Positions 26,549 to 35,378 of a stretch of DNA of 64,000 bases are shown piece after piece. A model generated the notes under the pieces. It made no database searches. It was not told the origin of the DNA and saw only the letters and a list, made by a program, of their open reading frames with translations. Position numbers and translations under genes: made by a program. The stretch's first letter is position 1. Each line of letters opens with the position of its first letter. The DNA is from CAXMST01 sp963793415 (GTDB lineage: Bacteria > Actinomycetota > Thermoleophilia > Solirubrobacterales > 70-9): contig CAWCAC010000002.1 of the NCBI GenBank assembly GCA_963793415.1, positions 2,232,001-2,296,000 of the forward strand, written 5' to 3'.

Positions 26549-27547
26549 CTAGCCCTGGGTCACCTCGTCGAGGGCGGCGTTGAGCTCGCCCTCGCTGAAG
26601 GCCCCTTCGATCGCGGTTGAGATCTTGCCGTCGGTACCGATCACGAACAGCCACGGCTCCGAGGGCAGGTTGTAGGCCTTGACCTGCTCACGCACGCCCT
26701 TGTCGACCTGGTTGTCGTTGTAGATCTCCTGGAGGATGAAACTGGCCTCGTCGCCGCGCTCGCTCTTGACCTGCTCGGCGATGTCGGCGACCGGGCCGCA
26801 GACCCGGCTCGAGCACAGCGCGGGGGTCGCGAACAGCAGCACAACCGGCTTCTTGCCGACGACGTCGGCGAAGTCGTCGTCGTGCATCGTGCTCGGCGGC
26901 TGGCGCGTGTCGATCTTGGTCAGATCGCCGCCGACGTCGTCCGCTGTCAGCGTGTGGATCATCGGCGCCTTGTCGCCGGCGCTCGGCACCTCGGGGAAGT
27001 TGCCGACGACGGCGCTCGGGATCGCGCTGTAGGTGTAGGAGTCGCCGTCCTTGAACAGCGCCATCAGGCGCCACTCGCCCTTGGAGCCCATGTCGACGTC
27101 ACTGACGTAGACGTACTCGGCGGCGTCGGGATCGCTCGAGGTGCTGACGGACTGGAAGGCAGCGCCGACTTCAAGGCTCTCGGCTGCGGCGGGAAATGGG
27201 CCGACGGCGGGCTCGCCGGGCTTCGAGGCGTAGATCGCGACTTCGGCGTCGCGGACGGGCTCACGCTCGACCGTGAAGACTCCGAAGCCGAAGCGGTTCT
27301 TGCCCTCGTCGAAGACCTGGCCCGAGGGCACCGCGACGAGATCCGACTCGGTTCCCTCCTGCTGGGCGATCTCCTCGAGCGTGCGTCCGTCCGCCGCCGG
27401 GAATGCGGAGGCGTCGGGCCGGGCGGAGTCGCCGGTCGCTTCGGTCGAGTCGCTGGACTCGCCGCAGCCGGCAACGAGGACCGCGGCTGCGAGCGCAAGA
27501 AGGGTGGCGCGCAGCGCGGCGCGTCCGGTGCCGGTCGAAGAGGACAT
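26549..27547 (-). CDS. Thioredoxin-fold lipoprotein
   Basis: 332 residues from ATG 27547. The signal peptide ends in the lipobox LVAGC, so the mature protein is probably lipid-anchored on the outside of the membrane. A variable middle domain with GFGVFTVEREPVRDAEVAIY comes first; the C-terminal 150 residues are a redoxin fold with KKPVVLLFATPALCSSRVCG, whose Cys-x-x-x-Cys recalls SCO-type copper chaperones and peroxiredoxin-like proteins, followed by LPSEPWLFVIGTDGKI (cis-Pro region). It could be a thiol-disulphide exchange or metal-delivery factor. The second Cys spacing differs from classical CxxC thioredoxins. Confidence 0.8.
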   Translation of the reverse strand: MSSSTGTGRAALRATLLALAAAVLVAGCGESSDSTEATGDSARPDASAFPAADGRTLEEIAQQEGTESDLVAVPSGQVFDEGKNRFGFGVFTVEREPVRDAEVAIYASKPGEPAVGPFPAAAESLEVGAAFQSVSTSSDPDAAEYVYVSDVDMGSKGEWRLMALFKDGDSYTYSAIPSAVVGNFPEVPSAGDKAPMIHTLTADDVGGDLTKIDTRQPPSTMHDDDFADVVGKKPVVLLFATPALCSSRVCGPVADIAEQVKSERGDEASFILQEIYNDNQVDKGVREQVKAYNLPSEPWLFVIGTDGKISTAIEGAFSEGELNAALDEVTQG

Positions 27548-27683
27548 CCCCGTCAATCCTAGAGAGGCGGGTAAAGATGGCCTGAGCGGCCGGCGTGGCG
27601 CTGCAAAGCACGCCCCATCGCCTCCCGGGCGCTCCCGCTCGGTCCCCGATAGGGTCCGCGCCGAATCGAGCGAAGGAGAGGCA

Positions 27684-28415
27684 TTGGCTGAGCGAGCGGC
27701 AATCATCACGGGCGGATCGAGCGGGATCGGACTTGCGATCGCGCGGGCCCTCGGCGAGGACGGCTACGCGCTGACGGTCTCGGCGCGGCGCGCGGAGAAG
27801 CTCCAGCAAGCCGTCGACGGCCTCGCTGCCGAAGGCCTCGAGGTCACAGCCGCGGCCGCCGACGTCTCCGACGAGGAGCAGATCAACGGCCTGATCGCCG
27901 GTCACAAGGAGCGCTACGGACGCCTCGACGTGCTCGTCAACAACGCCGGCGTCGGTATCGGCGGGCCGATCGCGGAGACAAAGAGCAAGCACGTCGACAT
28001 GCAGATCGCCGTCAACCTCCGCTCCTACGTGCTCGCGACCCGCGAGGCGATCCCGATGCTGAAGGAAGCCGGCGCCGAGCACGGCAAGGCCCTGATCATC
28101 AACACCGCTTCGATCGCGGGCAAGGCCGGACAAGGCTGGCTCGCCGTCTACTCGGCGACCAAGGCCGGCGTCGTCGGGCTGAGCCAGGCCTCGCAGATGG
28201 AACTCGCCGGCGACGGCATCCAGGTGACCGCACTGTGCCCGGCCTTCGTCGACACACCGATGACCGAGTGGGTCGAAGGGGTCAAGCCCGAGGAGATGAT
28301 CCAGCCCGAGGACCTGGCGGAGACGGTGCGGCTGCTGCTGCGGACCAGCTCCGCTTGCCTGATCCCCGAGATCGTCTTCGCCCGCCGCGGCGACGGGTCG
28401 GCACTCGGCGTCTGA
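27684..28415 (+). CDS. Short-chain dehydrogenase/reductase
   Basis: 243 residues with the classical SDR pattern: AAIITGGSSGIGLAIARALG (TGxxxGxG cofactor site), LVNNAGVG (NNAG), a catalytic Ser in IINTASIAG and Tyr-x-x-x-Lys in YSATKAGVVGLS, then CPAFVDTPM. The basic residues after strand 2 (SARRAEKL) suggest NADP(H). The best start is TTG 27684, which has AAGGAG 7 nt upstream; the longer open frame to 27273 is antisense to the lipoprotein gene. Substrate unknown. Confidence 0.9.
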   Translation: MAERAAIITGGSSGIGLAIARALGEDGYALTVSARRAEKLQQAVDGLAAEGLEVTAAAADVSDEEQINGLIAGHKERYGRLDVLVNNAGVGIGGPIAETKSKHVDMQIAVNLRSYVLATREAIPMLKEAGAEHGKALIINTASIAGKAGQGWLAVYSATKAGVVGLSQASQMELAGDGIQVTALCPAFVDTPMTEWVEGVKPEEMIQPEDLAETVRLLLRTSSACLIPEIVFARRGDGSALGV

Positions 28416-28437
28416 GGCGGCGTCCGGCGGGCGCCGC

Positions 28438-29076
28438 TCAGTGCGGGACGGGCTCGGCCGCGTCCCGCTCGGCGAGCAGCTCGGCGGCACGCTGCTCGCC
28501 CATCTGCTCGGAGGCGCGGGCGATGCGCCGGCGGTACTCGTCGTAGCTGCGCGTCGGCCGGATCCAGGACCAGCCGCGGCGCCGGCGCAGCTCGTGGCTG
28601 CGGTCGCGTTCGCCGGTCGGAACCGGGAGCGACCGCTCGCGCTCGATCGCCGGCTCGGGATCGAGCGGGACCGCCTCGACCTCGCGCCGCCAGGCCTCGC
28701 GCTCGGCGCGGAGCCGCTCGGCGACGACGCTGATCGGCTGCTCCGGGTACGGCATGTCGATCAGGCTCATCTCGAGATAGCTGCGCAGGGTGCGGATCTC
28801 GCGCCGGGTTGCCAACCGCGGCCGCCGGGCGCCGGTGAAGAAGTCCCAGCAGCGGGCGAAGCTGGAGAGGTCGGTGCGGCCGCCGTTGCGATGCGCGGCG
28901 AGCATCGGGCAGATGCCGCCGCTCTTCGAGTCGGCATAGGCGCCGGCGATGATCGGGCTCGAGTCGAGCCCCCGCAGCATCGCCTCGCGGCTATGGCGAG
29001 GCATCGAGTCGACGGCTGCTCGCAGCCGCGCGGCCGGAAGTCGGTGTCCCTTGCGGAACTTCACGTGAGCAAGCAT
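28438..29076 (-). CDS. Conserved hypothetical protein, Thermoleophilia type
   Basis: 212 residues. The N-terminal half has PIIAGAYADSKSGGICPML, then AAHRNGGRTDLSSFARCWDF and TLRSYLEMSLID; the C-terminal half is charged and helical (YDEYRRRIARASEQMGEQRA). Two Cys in the first half could bind a metal. I do not recognise a characterised family. The gene converges on the SDR gene and is divergent from the glycosyltransferase gene. Confidence 0.6.
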   Translation of the reverse strand: MLAHVKFRKGHRLPAARLRAAVDSMPRHSREAMLRGLDSSPIIAGAYADSKSGGICPMLAAHRNGGRTDLSSFARCWDFFTGARRPRLATRREIRTLRSYLEMSLIDMPYPEQPISVVAERLRAEREAWRREVEAVPLDPEPAIERERSLPVPTGERDRSHELRRRRGWSWIRPTRSYDEYRRRIARASEQMGEQRAAELLAERDAAEPVPH

Positions 29077-29159
29077 GGTGCGCGGCGGCGGCCACGTAAA
29101 GGGCGGACTGCCTCGCGAAAGGGATGTTGCAGGAGCAGGAATGGGAGGATCGGAGCCGT

Positions 29160-30341
29160 ATGAGCGCGCGGATCCTCCTCGCAGCCTTCGGCGACGCGGG
29201 GCACGCGTTCCCGGCGATCGCCCTCTCGCTGGCGCTGCGGGACTCCGGGCACGAGGTCGCAGTCGAGACCTGGGAGCGATGGCGCGAGCCGGTCGAGGCG
29301 CGCGGCCTGCGCTTCCAGGCGGCCGAGGAGTACGCGGTCTTCCCTCCTCCCCCTCCCGGCTCGCAGGCAGGGCCGGCCGATGCGGCGCGGGCGCTCGAGC
29401 CGCTGTTCGAGGAGTTCGAGCCCGAGCTCGTGATCAGCGACGTCCTGACGCTGGCGCCCTCGCTCGCCGCCGAGCTGTACGGGGTCCGGCGCGCGACCCT
29501 GATCCCGCATCTCTATCCGGTGCACCAGCCCGGGATGCCGTTCTTCGGGTTCGGCGTTATGCCGCCGCGCAGCGGTCTCGGCCGGGCCGCGTGGAGGGGC
29601 GGCCTGCCCGTGCTCGAGGCCGGGCTGCGCCGCGGTCGCCGCGAACTCAACGAGACGCGCCGGTCGCTCGGGCTGGCGCCGATCGAGCGCTTTCACGGCG
29701 GCATGTCCGAGGAGCTCGTCCTGGTCGCTACCTATCCGGAGCTCGAGCACCCACGCGAGTGGCCGCCGCAGGTCCGCGTCACCGGACCGCTCTCGTTCGA
29801 GGTGCCGCACCCCGAGATCGAGCTGCCGCCGGGTGAGGAGCCGCTCGTCCTCGTCGCCTCGAGCACCGCGCACGATCCCGACTGCCATCTGATCCGGCGC
29901 GTCTTCGCTGCGCTCCGGGACGAACCGGTCCGCGTCGTCGCAACCAGCAACGGCCACTTCCCCGCGGACCCGATCGAGGTGCCGGCGAACGGGCGCCTCG
30001 TCGGCTGGCTCTCCTACACGCAGGCGATGGCGGCCGCCGACCTGGTCGTCTGCCACGGCGGCCACGGCACGATCTGCCGGGCGCTCGAGGCGGGGACGCC
30101 GTTGCTGGTCTCGCCGGCGGTCGGGGACATGGCCGAGAACGGCGCCCGGGTCCAGTGGTCCGGCTGCGGGCTGATGCTGCCGGCGCGATTCCGGCGGGCC
30201 GCGCCGATCCGCTGGACCGTTCGCGAGCTGCTGGCCGACCCCGCCTACCGCTCCCGCGCCGCCGAGATCGGCGCCGGCCGTGGGCCCAACCCCGGGGCCG
30301 GGCCGGCGGTCGCGGCGGTGGCGGAGCTGCTCGGTCAATAG
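29160..30341 (+). CDS. UDP-glycosyltransferase-like protein (GT-B, MGT type)
   Basis: 393 residues. The N-terminal Rossmann domain opens ARILLAAFGDAGHAFPAIA, with a GHxxP-like acceptor-site motif. The C-terminal domain has VGWLSYTQAMAAADLVVCHG and GHGTICRALEAGTPLLVSPA, the donor-binding HGG(H)GT block of GT1 enzymes. Such proteins transfer sugars to small lipophilic acceptors, such as macrolides, glycolipids or sterols. ATG 29160 has CGGAG 5 nt before it; the ORF is open further upstream without conserved sequence. A second member lies at 43142. Confidence 0.85.
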   Translation: MSARILLAAFGDAGHAFPAIALSLALRDSGHEVAVETWERWREPVEARGLRFQAAEEYAVFPPPPPGSQAGPADAARALEPLFEEFEPELVISDVLTLAPSLAAELYGVRRATLIPHLYPVHQPGMPFFGFGVMPPRSGLGRAAWRGGLPVLEAGLRRGRRELNETRRSLGLAPIERFHGGMSEELVLVATYPELEHPREWPPQVRVTGPLSFEVPHPEIELPPGEEPLVLVASSTAHDPDCHLIRRVFAALRDEPVRVVATSNGHFPADPIEVPANGRLVGWLSYTQAMAAADLVVCHGGHGTICRALEAGTPLLVSPAVGDMAENGARVQWSGCGLMLPARFRRAAPIRWTVRELLADPAYRSRAAEIGAGRGPNPGAGPAVAAVAELLGQ

Positions 30342-30353
30342 CCTGGACGGGTC

Positions 30354-31664
30354 TTGACCCGTTCCGGACAGCTGAGGCTCCTGAGTGTCGCCGTCGCGCT
30401 GCTCTCGGCGCTGGCCCTTGCGGCCTTCCCCGCATCCGCCTCGGCCGCCGCCACGCCCGATTCCGCCTTCGGGGACGGCGGCTACGTGACGACGCCGATC
30501 GCCGGTGCCCAGGCGATCGCCTACGACGCGACCGTGCTCACCAACGGCAAGATCGTCGTCGCCGGACAGGCGACGACCGCGACCAACAACGGACAGATCG
30601 TCGTCGCCCGCTACCTGACCGACGGATCCCTCGACGACTCCTTCGGCGATGGCGGCATCTACATCTCGGCCCTGCCCGCGGCCGACGGGCCCTTCCTCGC
30701 GCGGGCCGTTCGCCAGGCGCGCGACAGCCGCAAGATCCTCGTTGCCGGCGGCTACGGACAGGGATCGATGCTGGCCCTGCGGCTGACAGCCAAAGGCAAG
30801 CCCGACCCGACCTTCGGCAAGTCCGGGTTCACGACGCTGCCGGTCGGCGGGGTCGCGGGAGCGATGGCGATCCAAAGCGACGGGCGGATCCTGCTGGGTG
30901 GCGCCGACGGCAACGACAACGGGCAACCGATGCTGATCGCACGGCTCAACGCCGACGGCAGCCCCGATGCAACCTACGGCGACGACGGCATTGTCAAAAG
31001 CATCTTCTGGGATCCGATGATGGCCGCCAGTGCCGGGGTCTCGGGGCTGCGGATCGCACGCGGCAGTGATGGCGGCCTCGTCGGCTTCGGTCACATCGAC
31101 TACATCGGCGGTGACGGCCACGGCAGCGCCGGCGTCTTCCGACTCGATTCCGACGGCGAGCCGGTGACGAGCTTCGGCAGCGGCGGCCACATGGAGATCG
31201 CCTTCCCAACCGGGCAGTCGCGACCGGCCTTCTGGTTCCCCTGCGCGATGACCCAGGACTCACAGGGACGGATCACCGTCACCGGCGACTCGACCAATTT
31301 CGGCGGCGCGATGCTGAGCACGCGCCTGACCGCCGGCGGTCAGCCCGACAGCTCGTTCGGCGACTCTGGCGACGGTCGCGTGATTACCCCCGGCTGGGCG
31401 AACAACGACAACTTCACCACCTGCGGCGCCGCGCTGACCGGCGGCACGACGCTGACGGCGGCCGCAGGGCCGCTTGCGATGCAACTCACCTCCGCCGGCG
31501 CCACCCGCCCGAGCTTCGGTCCAGGCGGATTGCTGAAGATCGCCGACCCGACCGGCATCGGCATCAACGCTGTGAGGCGCTCCGCCTTCCGGCGCGTGAT
31601 CTTCGCGGGGTCGGCCGGCGCCGACCTCTACCTCGCGCAGTACAGGATCCCGCCGCCGGGATAG
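30354..31664 (+). CDS. Secreted delta-60 repeat (beta-propeller-like) protein
   Basis: 436 residues. Signal peptide LLSVAVALLSALALAAFPAS with an ASAAA cleavage region. The rest is built from seven or so repeats of about 55 residues, each with a D-x-x-FG-x-x-G turn (DSAFGDGGYV, DDSFGDGGIY, DPTFGKSGFT, DATYGDDGIV, VTSFGSGGHM, DSSFGDSGDG, RPSFGPGGLL) and a strand such as GKIVVAGQ or GRILLGGA. This is the delta-60 repeat, thought to form a beta propeller. Extracellular; ligand unknown. A TAGCCT box 9 nt before TTG 30354 overlaps the stop of the preceding gene. Confidence 0.88.
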   Translation: MTRSGQLRLLSVAVALLSALALAAFPASASAAATPDSAFGDGGYVTTPIAGAQAIAYDATVLTNGKIVVAGQATTATNNGQIVVARYLTDGSLDDSFGDGGIYISALPAADGPFLARAVRQARDSRKILVAGGYGQGSMLALRLTAKGKPDPTFGKSGFTTLPVGGVAGAMAIQSDGRILLGGADGNDNGQPMLIARLNADGSPDATYGDDGIVKSIFWDPMMAASAGVSGLRIARGSDGGLVGFGHIDYIGGDGHGSAGVFRLDSDGEPVTSFGSGGHMEIAFPTGQSRPAFWFPCAMTQDSQGRITVTGDSTNFGGAMLSTRLTAGGQPDSSFGDSGDGRVITPGWANNDNFTTCGAALTGGTTLTAAAGPLAMQLTSAGATRPSFGPGGLLKIADPTGIGINAVRRSAFRRVIFAGSAGADLYLAQYRIPPPG

Positions 31665-31673
31665 CGTCCGAAG

Positions 31674-31745
31674 CTCCGGGGGTGGGACTCGAACCCACAA
31701 CCCTCGCATTAACAGTGCGATGCTCTGCCATTGAGCTACCCCGGA
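31674..31745 (-). tRNA. tRNA-Asn (GTT)
   Basis: Acceptor TCCGGGG pairs with CCCCGGA; the D-arm, anticodon arm with loop CTGTTAA (anticodon GTT) and T-arm GTGGG-TTCGAGT-CCCAC all fold. The discriminator is G, as expected for Asn. CCA is not encoded. Confidence 0.96.
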
Positions 31746-32179
31746 AAGCGAGCCGAGACTTTACGGCAACTCGCCGCCCCCGGCTTCCGACTTCCCAGGG
31801 CCCGGGACGCCACTTCGAAGTGGGCCGCAAAAGCGTCGAAAAGCGACGCTCAAACGGCCGAGTTCGCCCGGCCGGCGCCTGATTGAACGCCGAGACACCA
31901 CATCTAGGGGTCAGAGCGGGAACAACGTGAAGCACCCCCGGGAACCTCCGACGTCATCCACGTTCGTTGCGCCCAGCGCAACGTTCGTGCAGCACCTCCC
32001 CTCCGAGGTGACCTCATTCACGTTCGTCCCGCTCCTCCCGGCCCCACCGAGACTCCAGCCGCCGCCGGCACCCTCGGCCCCACCCCATCTCCCCTCCCTC
32101 ACCGCAATCGGCGGCCGGCACCCTGGTCGGCGCCACTCGGACGGCAACAGCGCGGAGCCACCCTCCCCACTCCGCCCCT
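31746..32179. other. Gene-free region with ACGTTCGT repeats and hairpins
   Basis: ACGTTCGT occurs at 31960, 31981 and 32020. The first two bracket a TTGCGC-cca-GCGCAA hairpin (31967-31981) and the last two bracket CACCTC-N6-GAGGTG (31993-32010). The stretch lies between tRNA-Asn and the 3' end of the CFA synthase gene. Nothing in it looks coding. Similar ACGTTCG words recur in other intergenic regions of the window. Confidence 0.5.
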
Positions 32180-33421
32180 TCAGTTATGCCCGCACAACAC
32201 CTGGTAGATCGACGTAAACCCGATGTCGAAGCCGTTGCGTGCCGCACGCAGATAGAGCCTCCAGACCCGGAGTCGCTCCGGCCCCGCGATCTGGAGCGCA
32301 CGCTCCCCATTCTCGTCCAGGCGTCGGGCCCAGTGGCGCAGGGTCTCGGAGTAGTCGTCGCCGAACTCCTCGACGTGGCGCGTGCGCAGACCGGCCCGCT
32401 CGAGCGCGAGCAGCACCCGCGAGAGGTGGATCGGGTCGGCGTCGGGGAAGACGTAGCGCTCCGAGAACGGGCCCGCCTCCGGGTCGCTGTGACGCTGGCG
32501 TGTGATCCCGTGGTTGAGCAGCCGGCCCTCGGGAGCGAGCAGGCCCGCGACCCGCTCGGCGTAGAGGTCGATGTTCTCCTCGCCGACGTGCTCGACCATG
32601 CCGATCGAGGCGATCGCGTCGAACTCGCCCTCGAGGTCCCTGTAGTCGCGAACCTCGATCCGGACCCGGTCGGCGTGCCCGGCGTCGGCGACGCGCTCGC
32701 GGGCGAGCCGCGCCTGCGGCTCCGAGAGCGTCACGCCGAGCACCTCGGCGGCGCCGCGTTCGGCGGCGGTGATCGAGAAGCTGCCCCAGCCGCAGCCGAT
32801 GTCGAGGACGCGGTCGCCGGGGCCGATCGCGAGCTTGTCGGCGGTCAGATCGAGCTTCGCGCGCTGGGCGGCCTCGAGCGCCGCATCGCCCTCCTGCTCT
32901 TTGACCCCGGCCTTGTCGAAGAAGGCGCAGCTGTAGGTCATCGAGCTGTCGAGGAAGAGGGCGAAGAACTCGTTCGAGACGTCGTAGTGGTGGCGCACCG
33001 CCCGGGCATCCCGCTCGCGGCTGTGCCGGCGCCCCTGCGGGACCAGCTCCGACTCGGGCCGCGCCGGCGGCGCGACGATGCCCATCGCGCGGACCGCGGC
33101 TGCCGCCAGCCGCAGGCTGCGGCCGTTGCTCAGCGGCGGCGGCTTCCAGCCGTCGAGCAAGGCGATCACGGCCTCCATGTCGTCGACCTCGAGCGCGCCG
33201 GAGACGTAGGCGCGGCCGATCCCGAGCTGCCCCGGCGCCCTCAGCGCGTGAGCGATTGCCTCCGGTGAGCTGACCGTGAAGGTCGGGCCGCCCGGCGCGG
33301 TCGCCGCCAGCCTGCTCCCGTCCCAGAAGACGACCTCGAACGGCCGCTCGGGGAAGGCTGCCTCGATCTCGTTGATCAGCGGTCGGGGTTGCTCGAACAC
33401 GGCGGCGAGCCTACTCCTCAC
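32180..33421 (-). CDS. Cyclopropane-fatty-acyl-phospholipid synthase family methyltransferase
   Basis: 413 residues. It transfers a methylene from S-adenosylmethionine to the double bond of phospholipid acyl chains, or methylates a related lipid. The N-terminal lipid-binding domain has IGRAYVSGALEVDDMEAVI; the catalytic domain has HHYDVSNEFFALFLDSSMTY, VLDIGCGWGSFSITAAERG (SAM motif I), ASIGMVEHVGEENID (with the conserved Glu and His) and YVFPDADPIHLS. The start is uncertain between GTG 33421 and GTG 33400. It follows dnaG on the same strand by about 22 nt and may be cotranscribed with it. Confidence 0.9.
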   Translation of the reverse strand: MRSRLAAVFEQPRPLINEIEAAFPERPFEVVFWDGSRLAATAPGGPTFTVSSPEAIAHALRAPGQLGIGRAYVSGALEVDDMEAVIALLDGWKPPPLSNGRSLRLAAAAVRAMGIVAPPARPESELVPQGRRHSRERDARAVRHHYDVSNEFFALFLDSSMTYSCAFFDKAGVKEQEGDAALEAAQRAKLDLTADKLAIGPGDRVLDIGCGWGSFSITAAERGAAEVLGVTLSEPQARLARERVADAGHADRVRIEVRDYRDLEGEFDAIASIGMVEHVGEENIDLYAERVAGLLAPEGRLLNHGITRQRHSDPEAGPFSERYVFPDADPIHLSRVLLALERAGLRTRHVEEFGDDYSETLRHWARRLDENGERALQIAGPERLRVWRLYLRAARNGFDIGFTSIYQVLCGHN

Positions 33422-33443
33422 GCGCTCGCATTTCCGCCCGGTC

Positions 33444-35378
33444 TCAGCCGCCGCGCGTGGCGATCGCGTCGGCGATCTTCGCCCGCTCGCGCTGCAGCTC
33501 GACGACGCGGGCATAGGGCACGACCTTCGGGTCTCCCTCGCCGGCCGCCTCCTCCGAGCCGGCGGCGTCGCGGCGCAGGCGGTTGATCTCGCGGTCGATC
33601 CGGGCCCGCTCGATCATCAGCCACGAGAGCTCCATCGCCGGCGCCTCGGCCGGTTCGCGCTCGGCCATCAGCTGCAGGCGCGAGACCTCGGTGAACAGCT
33701 CCTCGTCCTCGCGCGGCAGTCCCTCGAGCGGGTCCTTGAGATGCTCGCGGAGCCAGCCCAGCGCGCGCCGCGCCCGCGGCGCGACCAGGTGCTCGTCCCC
33801 GAGCTTGGCGATGTAGGAGGCGCCGATCTTCGGCTCGGCGATGCACATCGCCAGCAGCGCGTCCTCGCGTCGCTCCTCCACCGTGAGATCGCGGCGGCGC
33901 TCGGGGCGGCCGCCGCCGTCGCGCCCACCCTCGGGCCCGGGGTCGCCGTCGACGATCGCATCGTCGGCGCCGGCGCCTGCGCCGACGTCGGCCGGCGCTG
34001 CGTCGGGCGCGGCCGGCCCGCCGACGTCCCGGCGGCGCTGCTGCTCGTGGCTCCGCTGCGGTTCTTCGCGACGTGGCATCTGCGCCGCCGCGAGCCGGCG
34101 GTTGACCAGCCCGGGGTCGGTCTCGAGCCGGTCCGCGACCTCGGAGATCAGCTCCTGGCGGGTGATCGTCTCCCCCATCGCCTTCAGCACCGGCGCGACC
34201 TCGTCGAGGGCTCGGTCGCGGCCGGCCGGAGTCTCGAGGTCGGCGTCGGCGAGGATCGCGCGGACGTGGAAGACAGGCAGGTCGACGGCCTCGCTGAGGA
34301 GGCGTCGAAAGCGCTCCTCGCCGCCGTCGACGTTGAGCATGTCGGCGGGGTCCTCGCCCTCGGGCATCGCGCAGACGAGCAGTCGCAGCTTGCCGCTCCC
34401 GGCGACCCGCTGCGCGCGCAGCATCGCCTCGCGGCCGGCGCGGTCGGCGTCGAGTGCAAGCACGACCTCGCCCGCGTAGCCTCCGAGCAGCTTGAGCTGA
34501 TCGGAGGTGATCGCCGTCCCCATCACCGCGACGGTCTCCTCGATCCCCGCCTGATGGAGCGCCAGCACGTCCGTGTAGCCCTCGACGACGACGGCGCGCT
34601 CGGAGCGCGCGATCGGGCCGCGGGCGCGGTCGATCCCGTAGAGCGTGCGGCTCTTGCGATAGAGCTCGCCCTCGGCCGAGTTCTTGTACTTCGGCTTCTG
34701 GTCGGGCAGCGAGGCGCGGGCGCCGAAGCCGACGGTGCGACCGCGGACGTCGCGGACCGGGAAGGTGATCCGCGAGCGGAAGACGTCGTAGTGGCCGCCC
34801 TTCTGGCCCTTCTGGACCAGGCCCGCAGCCATCAGCTCCTCGACCGAGTAGCCGGCGCGCTGGCCGCGCAGCAGGATCGAGTCCCAGGCGCTCGGCGCGA
34901 AGCCGACGCCGAAGGCGCGGAGGATCTCCTCGCCGAGCCCGCGCTCGGCCAGGTAGGAGCGGGCCCGCGCCGCTTTGTCGGCGTCCCACAGGTAGGTCTC
35001 GTAGAAGGCGGCGGCGCGCTCGAGCGCCTCGCCGAGCTTGCCGCGACGACGGCGTCTCGCCTCGGCCTCGGGGTCCTCCTCCTCACGCTCGAGCTCGACG
35101 CCGAAGCGATCGGCGAGCGCCTCGACGGCGTCCGGGAAGGCGAGGCCCTCCTTCTCCTGGACGAACCGGATCGTGTCGCCGCCGGCCTCGCAGCCGAAGC
35201 AGTAGTAGAAGCCCTCGGCGGGCTTGACCGAGAACGACGGCGTCCGCTCCTCGTGGAAGGGGCAGAGGCCGACGAAGCGCTCGCCCTGACGGCGCAGGTC
35301 GGTGTAAGCGGAGACGACCTCGACGATGTCCGCGGACTCGCGCACGCGATCGATCGACTCCGGCGTGAACAGGCTCAC
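33444..35378 (-). CDS. dnaG: DNA primase
   Basis: 644 residues. It makes RNA primers at the replication fork. The N-terminal zinc finger is LCPFHEERTPSF...FYYCFGC (residues 39-63, Cys-His-Cys-Cys). The core has KYKNSAEGELYRKSRTLYGI, and the TOPRIM fold has VVVEGYTDVLALHQAG (about 263) and LALDADRAGREA (about 308). A low-complexity Arg/Pro-rich linker near residues 430-500 separates the C-terminal DnaB-interaction region. GTG 35376-35378 overlaps the dgt stop by 3 nt (sequence GTGA), which points to translational coupling. Confidence 0.96.
   Translation of the reverse strand: MSLFTPESIDRVRESADIVEVVSAYTDLRRQGERFVGLCPFHEERTPSFSVKPAEGFYYCFGCEAGGDTIRFVQEKEGLAFPDAVEALADRFGVELEREEEDPEAEARRRRRGKLGEALERAAAFYETYLWDADKAARARSYLAERGLGEEILRAFGVGFAPSAWDSILLRGQRAGYSVEELMAAGLVQKGQKGGHYDVFRSRITFPVRDVRGRTVGFGARASLPDQKPKYKNSAEGELYRKSRTLYGIDRARGPIARSERAVVVEGYTDVLALHQAGIEETVAVMGTAITSDQLKLLGGYAGEVVLALDADRAGREAMLRAQRVAGSGKLRLLVCAMPEGEDPADMLNVDGGEERFRRLLSEAVDLPVFHVRAILADADLETPAGRDRALDEVAPVLKAMGETITRQELISEVADRLETDPGLVNRRLAAAQMPRREEPQRSHEQQRRRDVGGPAAPDAAPADVGAGAGADDAIVDGDPGPEGGRDGGGRPERRRDLTVEERREDALLAMCIAEPKIGASYIAKLGDEHLVAPRARRALGWLREHLKDPLEGLPREDEELFTEVSRLQLMAEREPAEAPAMELSWLMIERARIDREINRLRRDAAGSEEAAGEGDPKVVPYARVVELQRERAKIADAIATRGG

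Noticed and set aside
27273..27683. A long N-terminal extension of the SDR
   Set aside because: The extension is antisense to the lipoprotein gene; the conserved SDR start follows TTG 27684, which has AAGGAG at good spacing.
29061..31190. A 709-codon minus-strand open frame
   Set aside because: It lies opposite the glycosyltransferase and delta-60 repeat genes, both of which have strong family signatures on the other strand.
31960..32027. LexA (SOS) boxes
   Set aside because: ACGTTCGT words are present, but none forms the CGAAC-N4-GTTCG spacing required.
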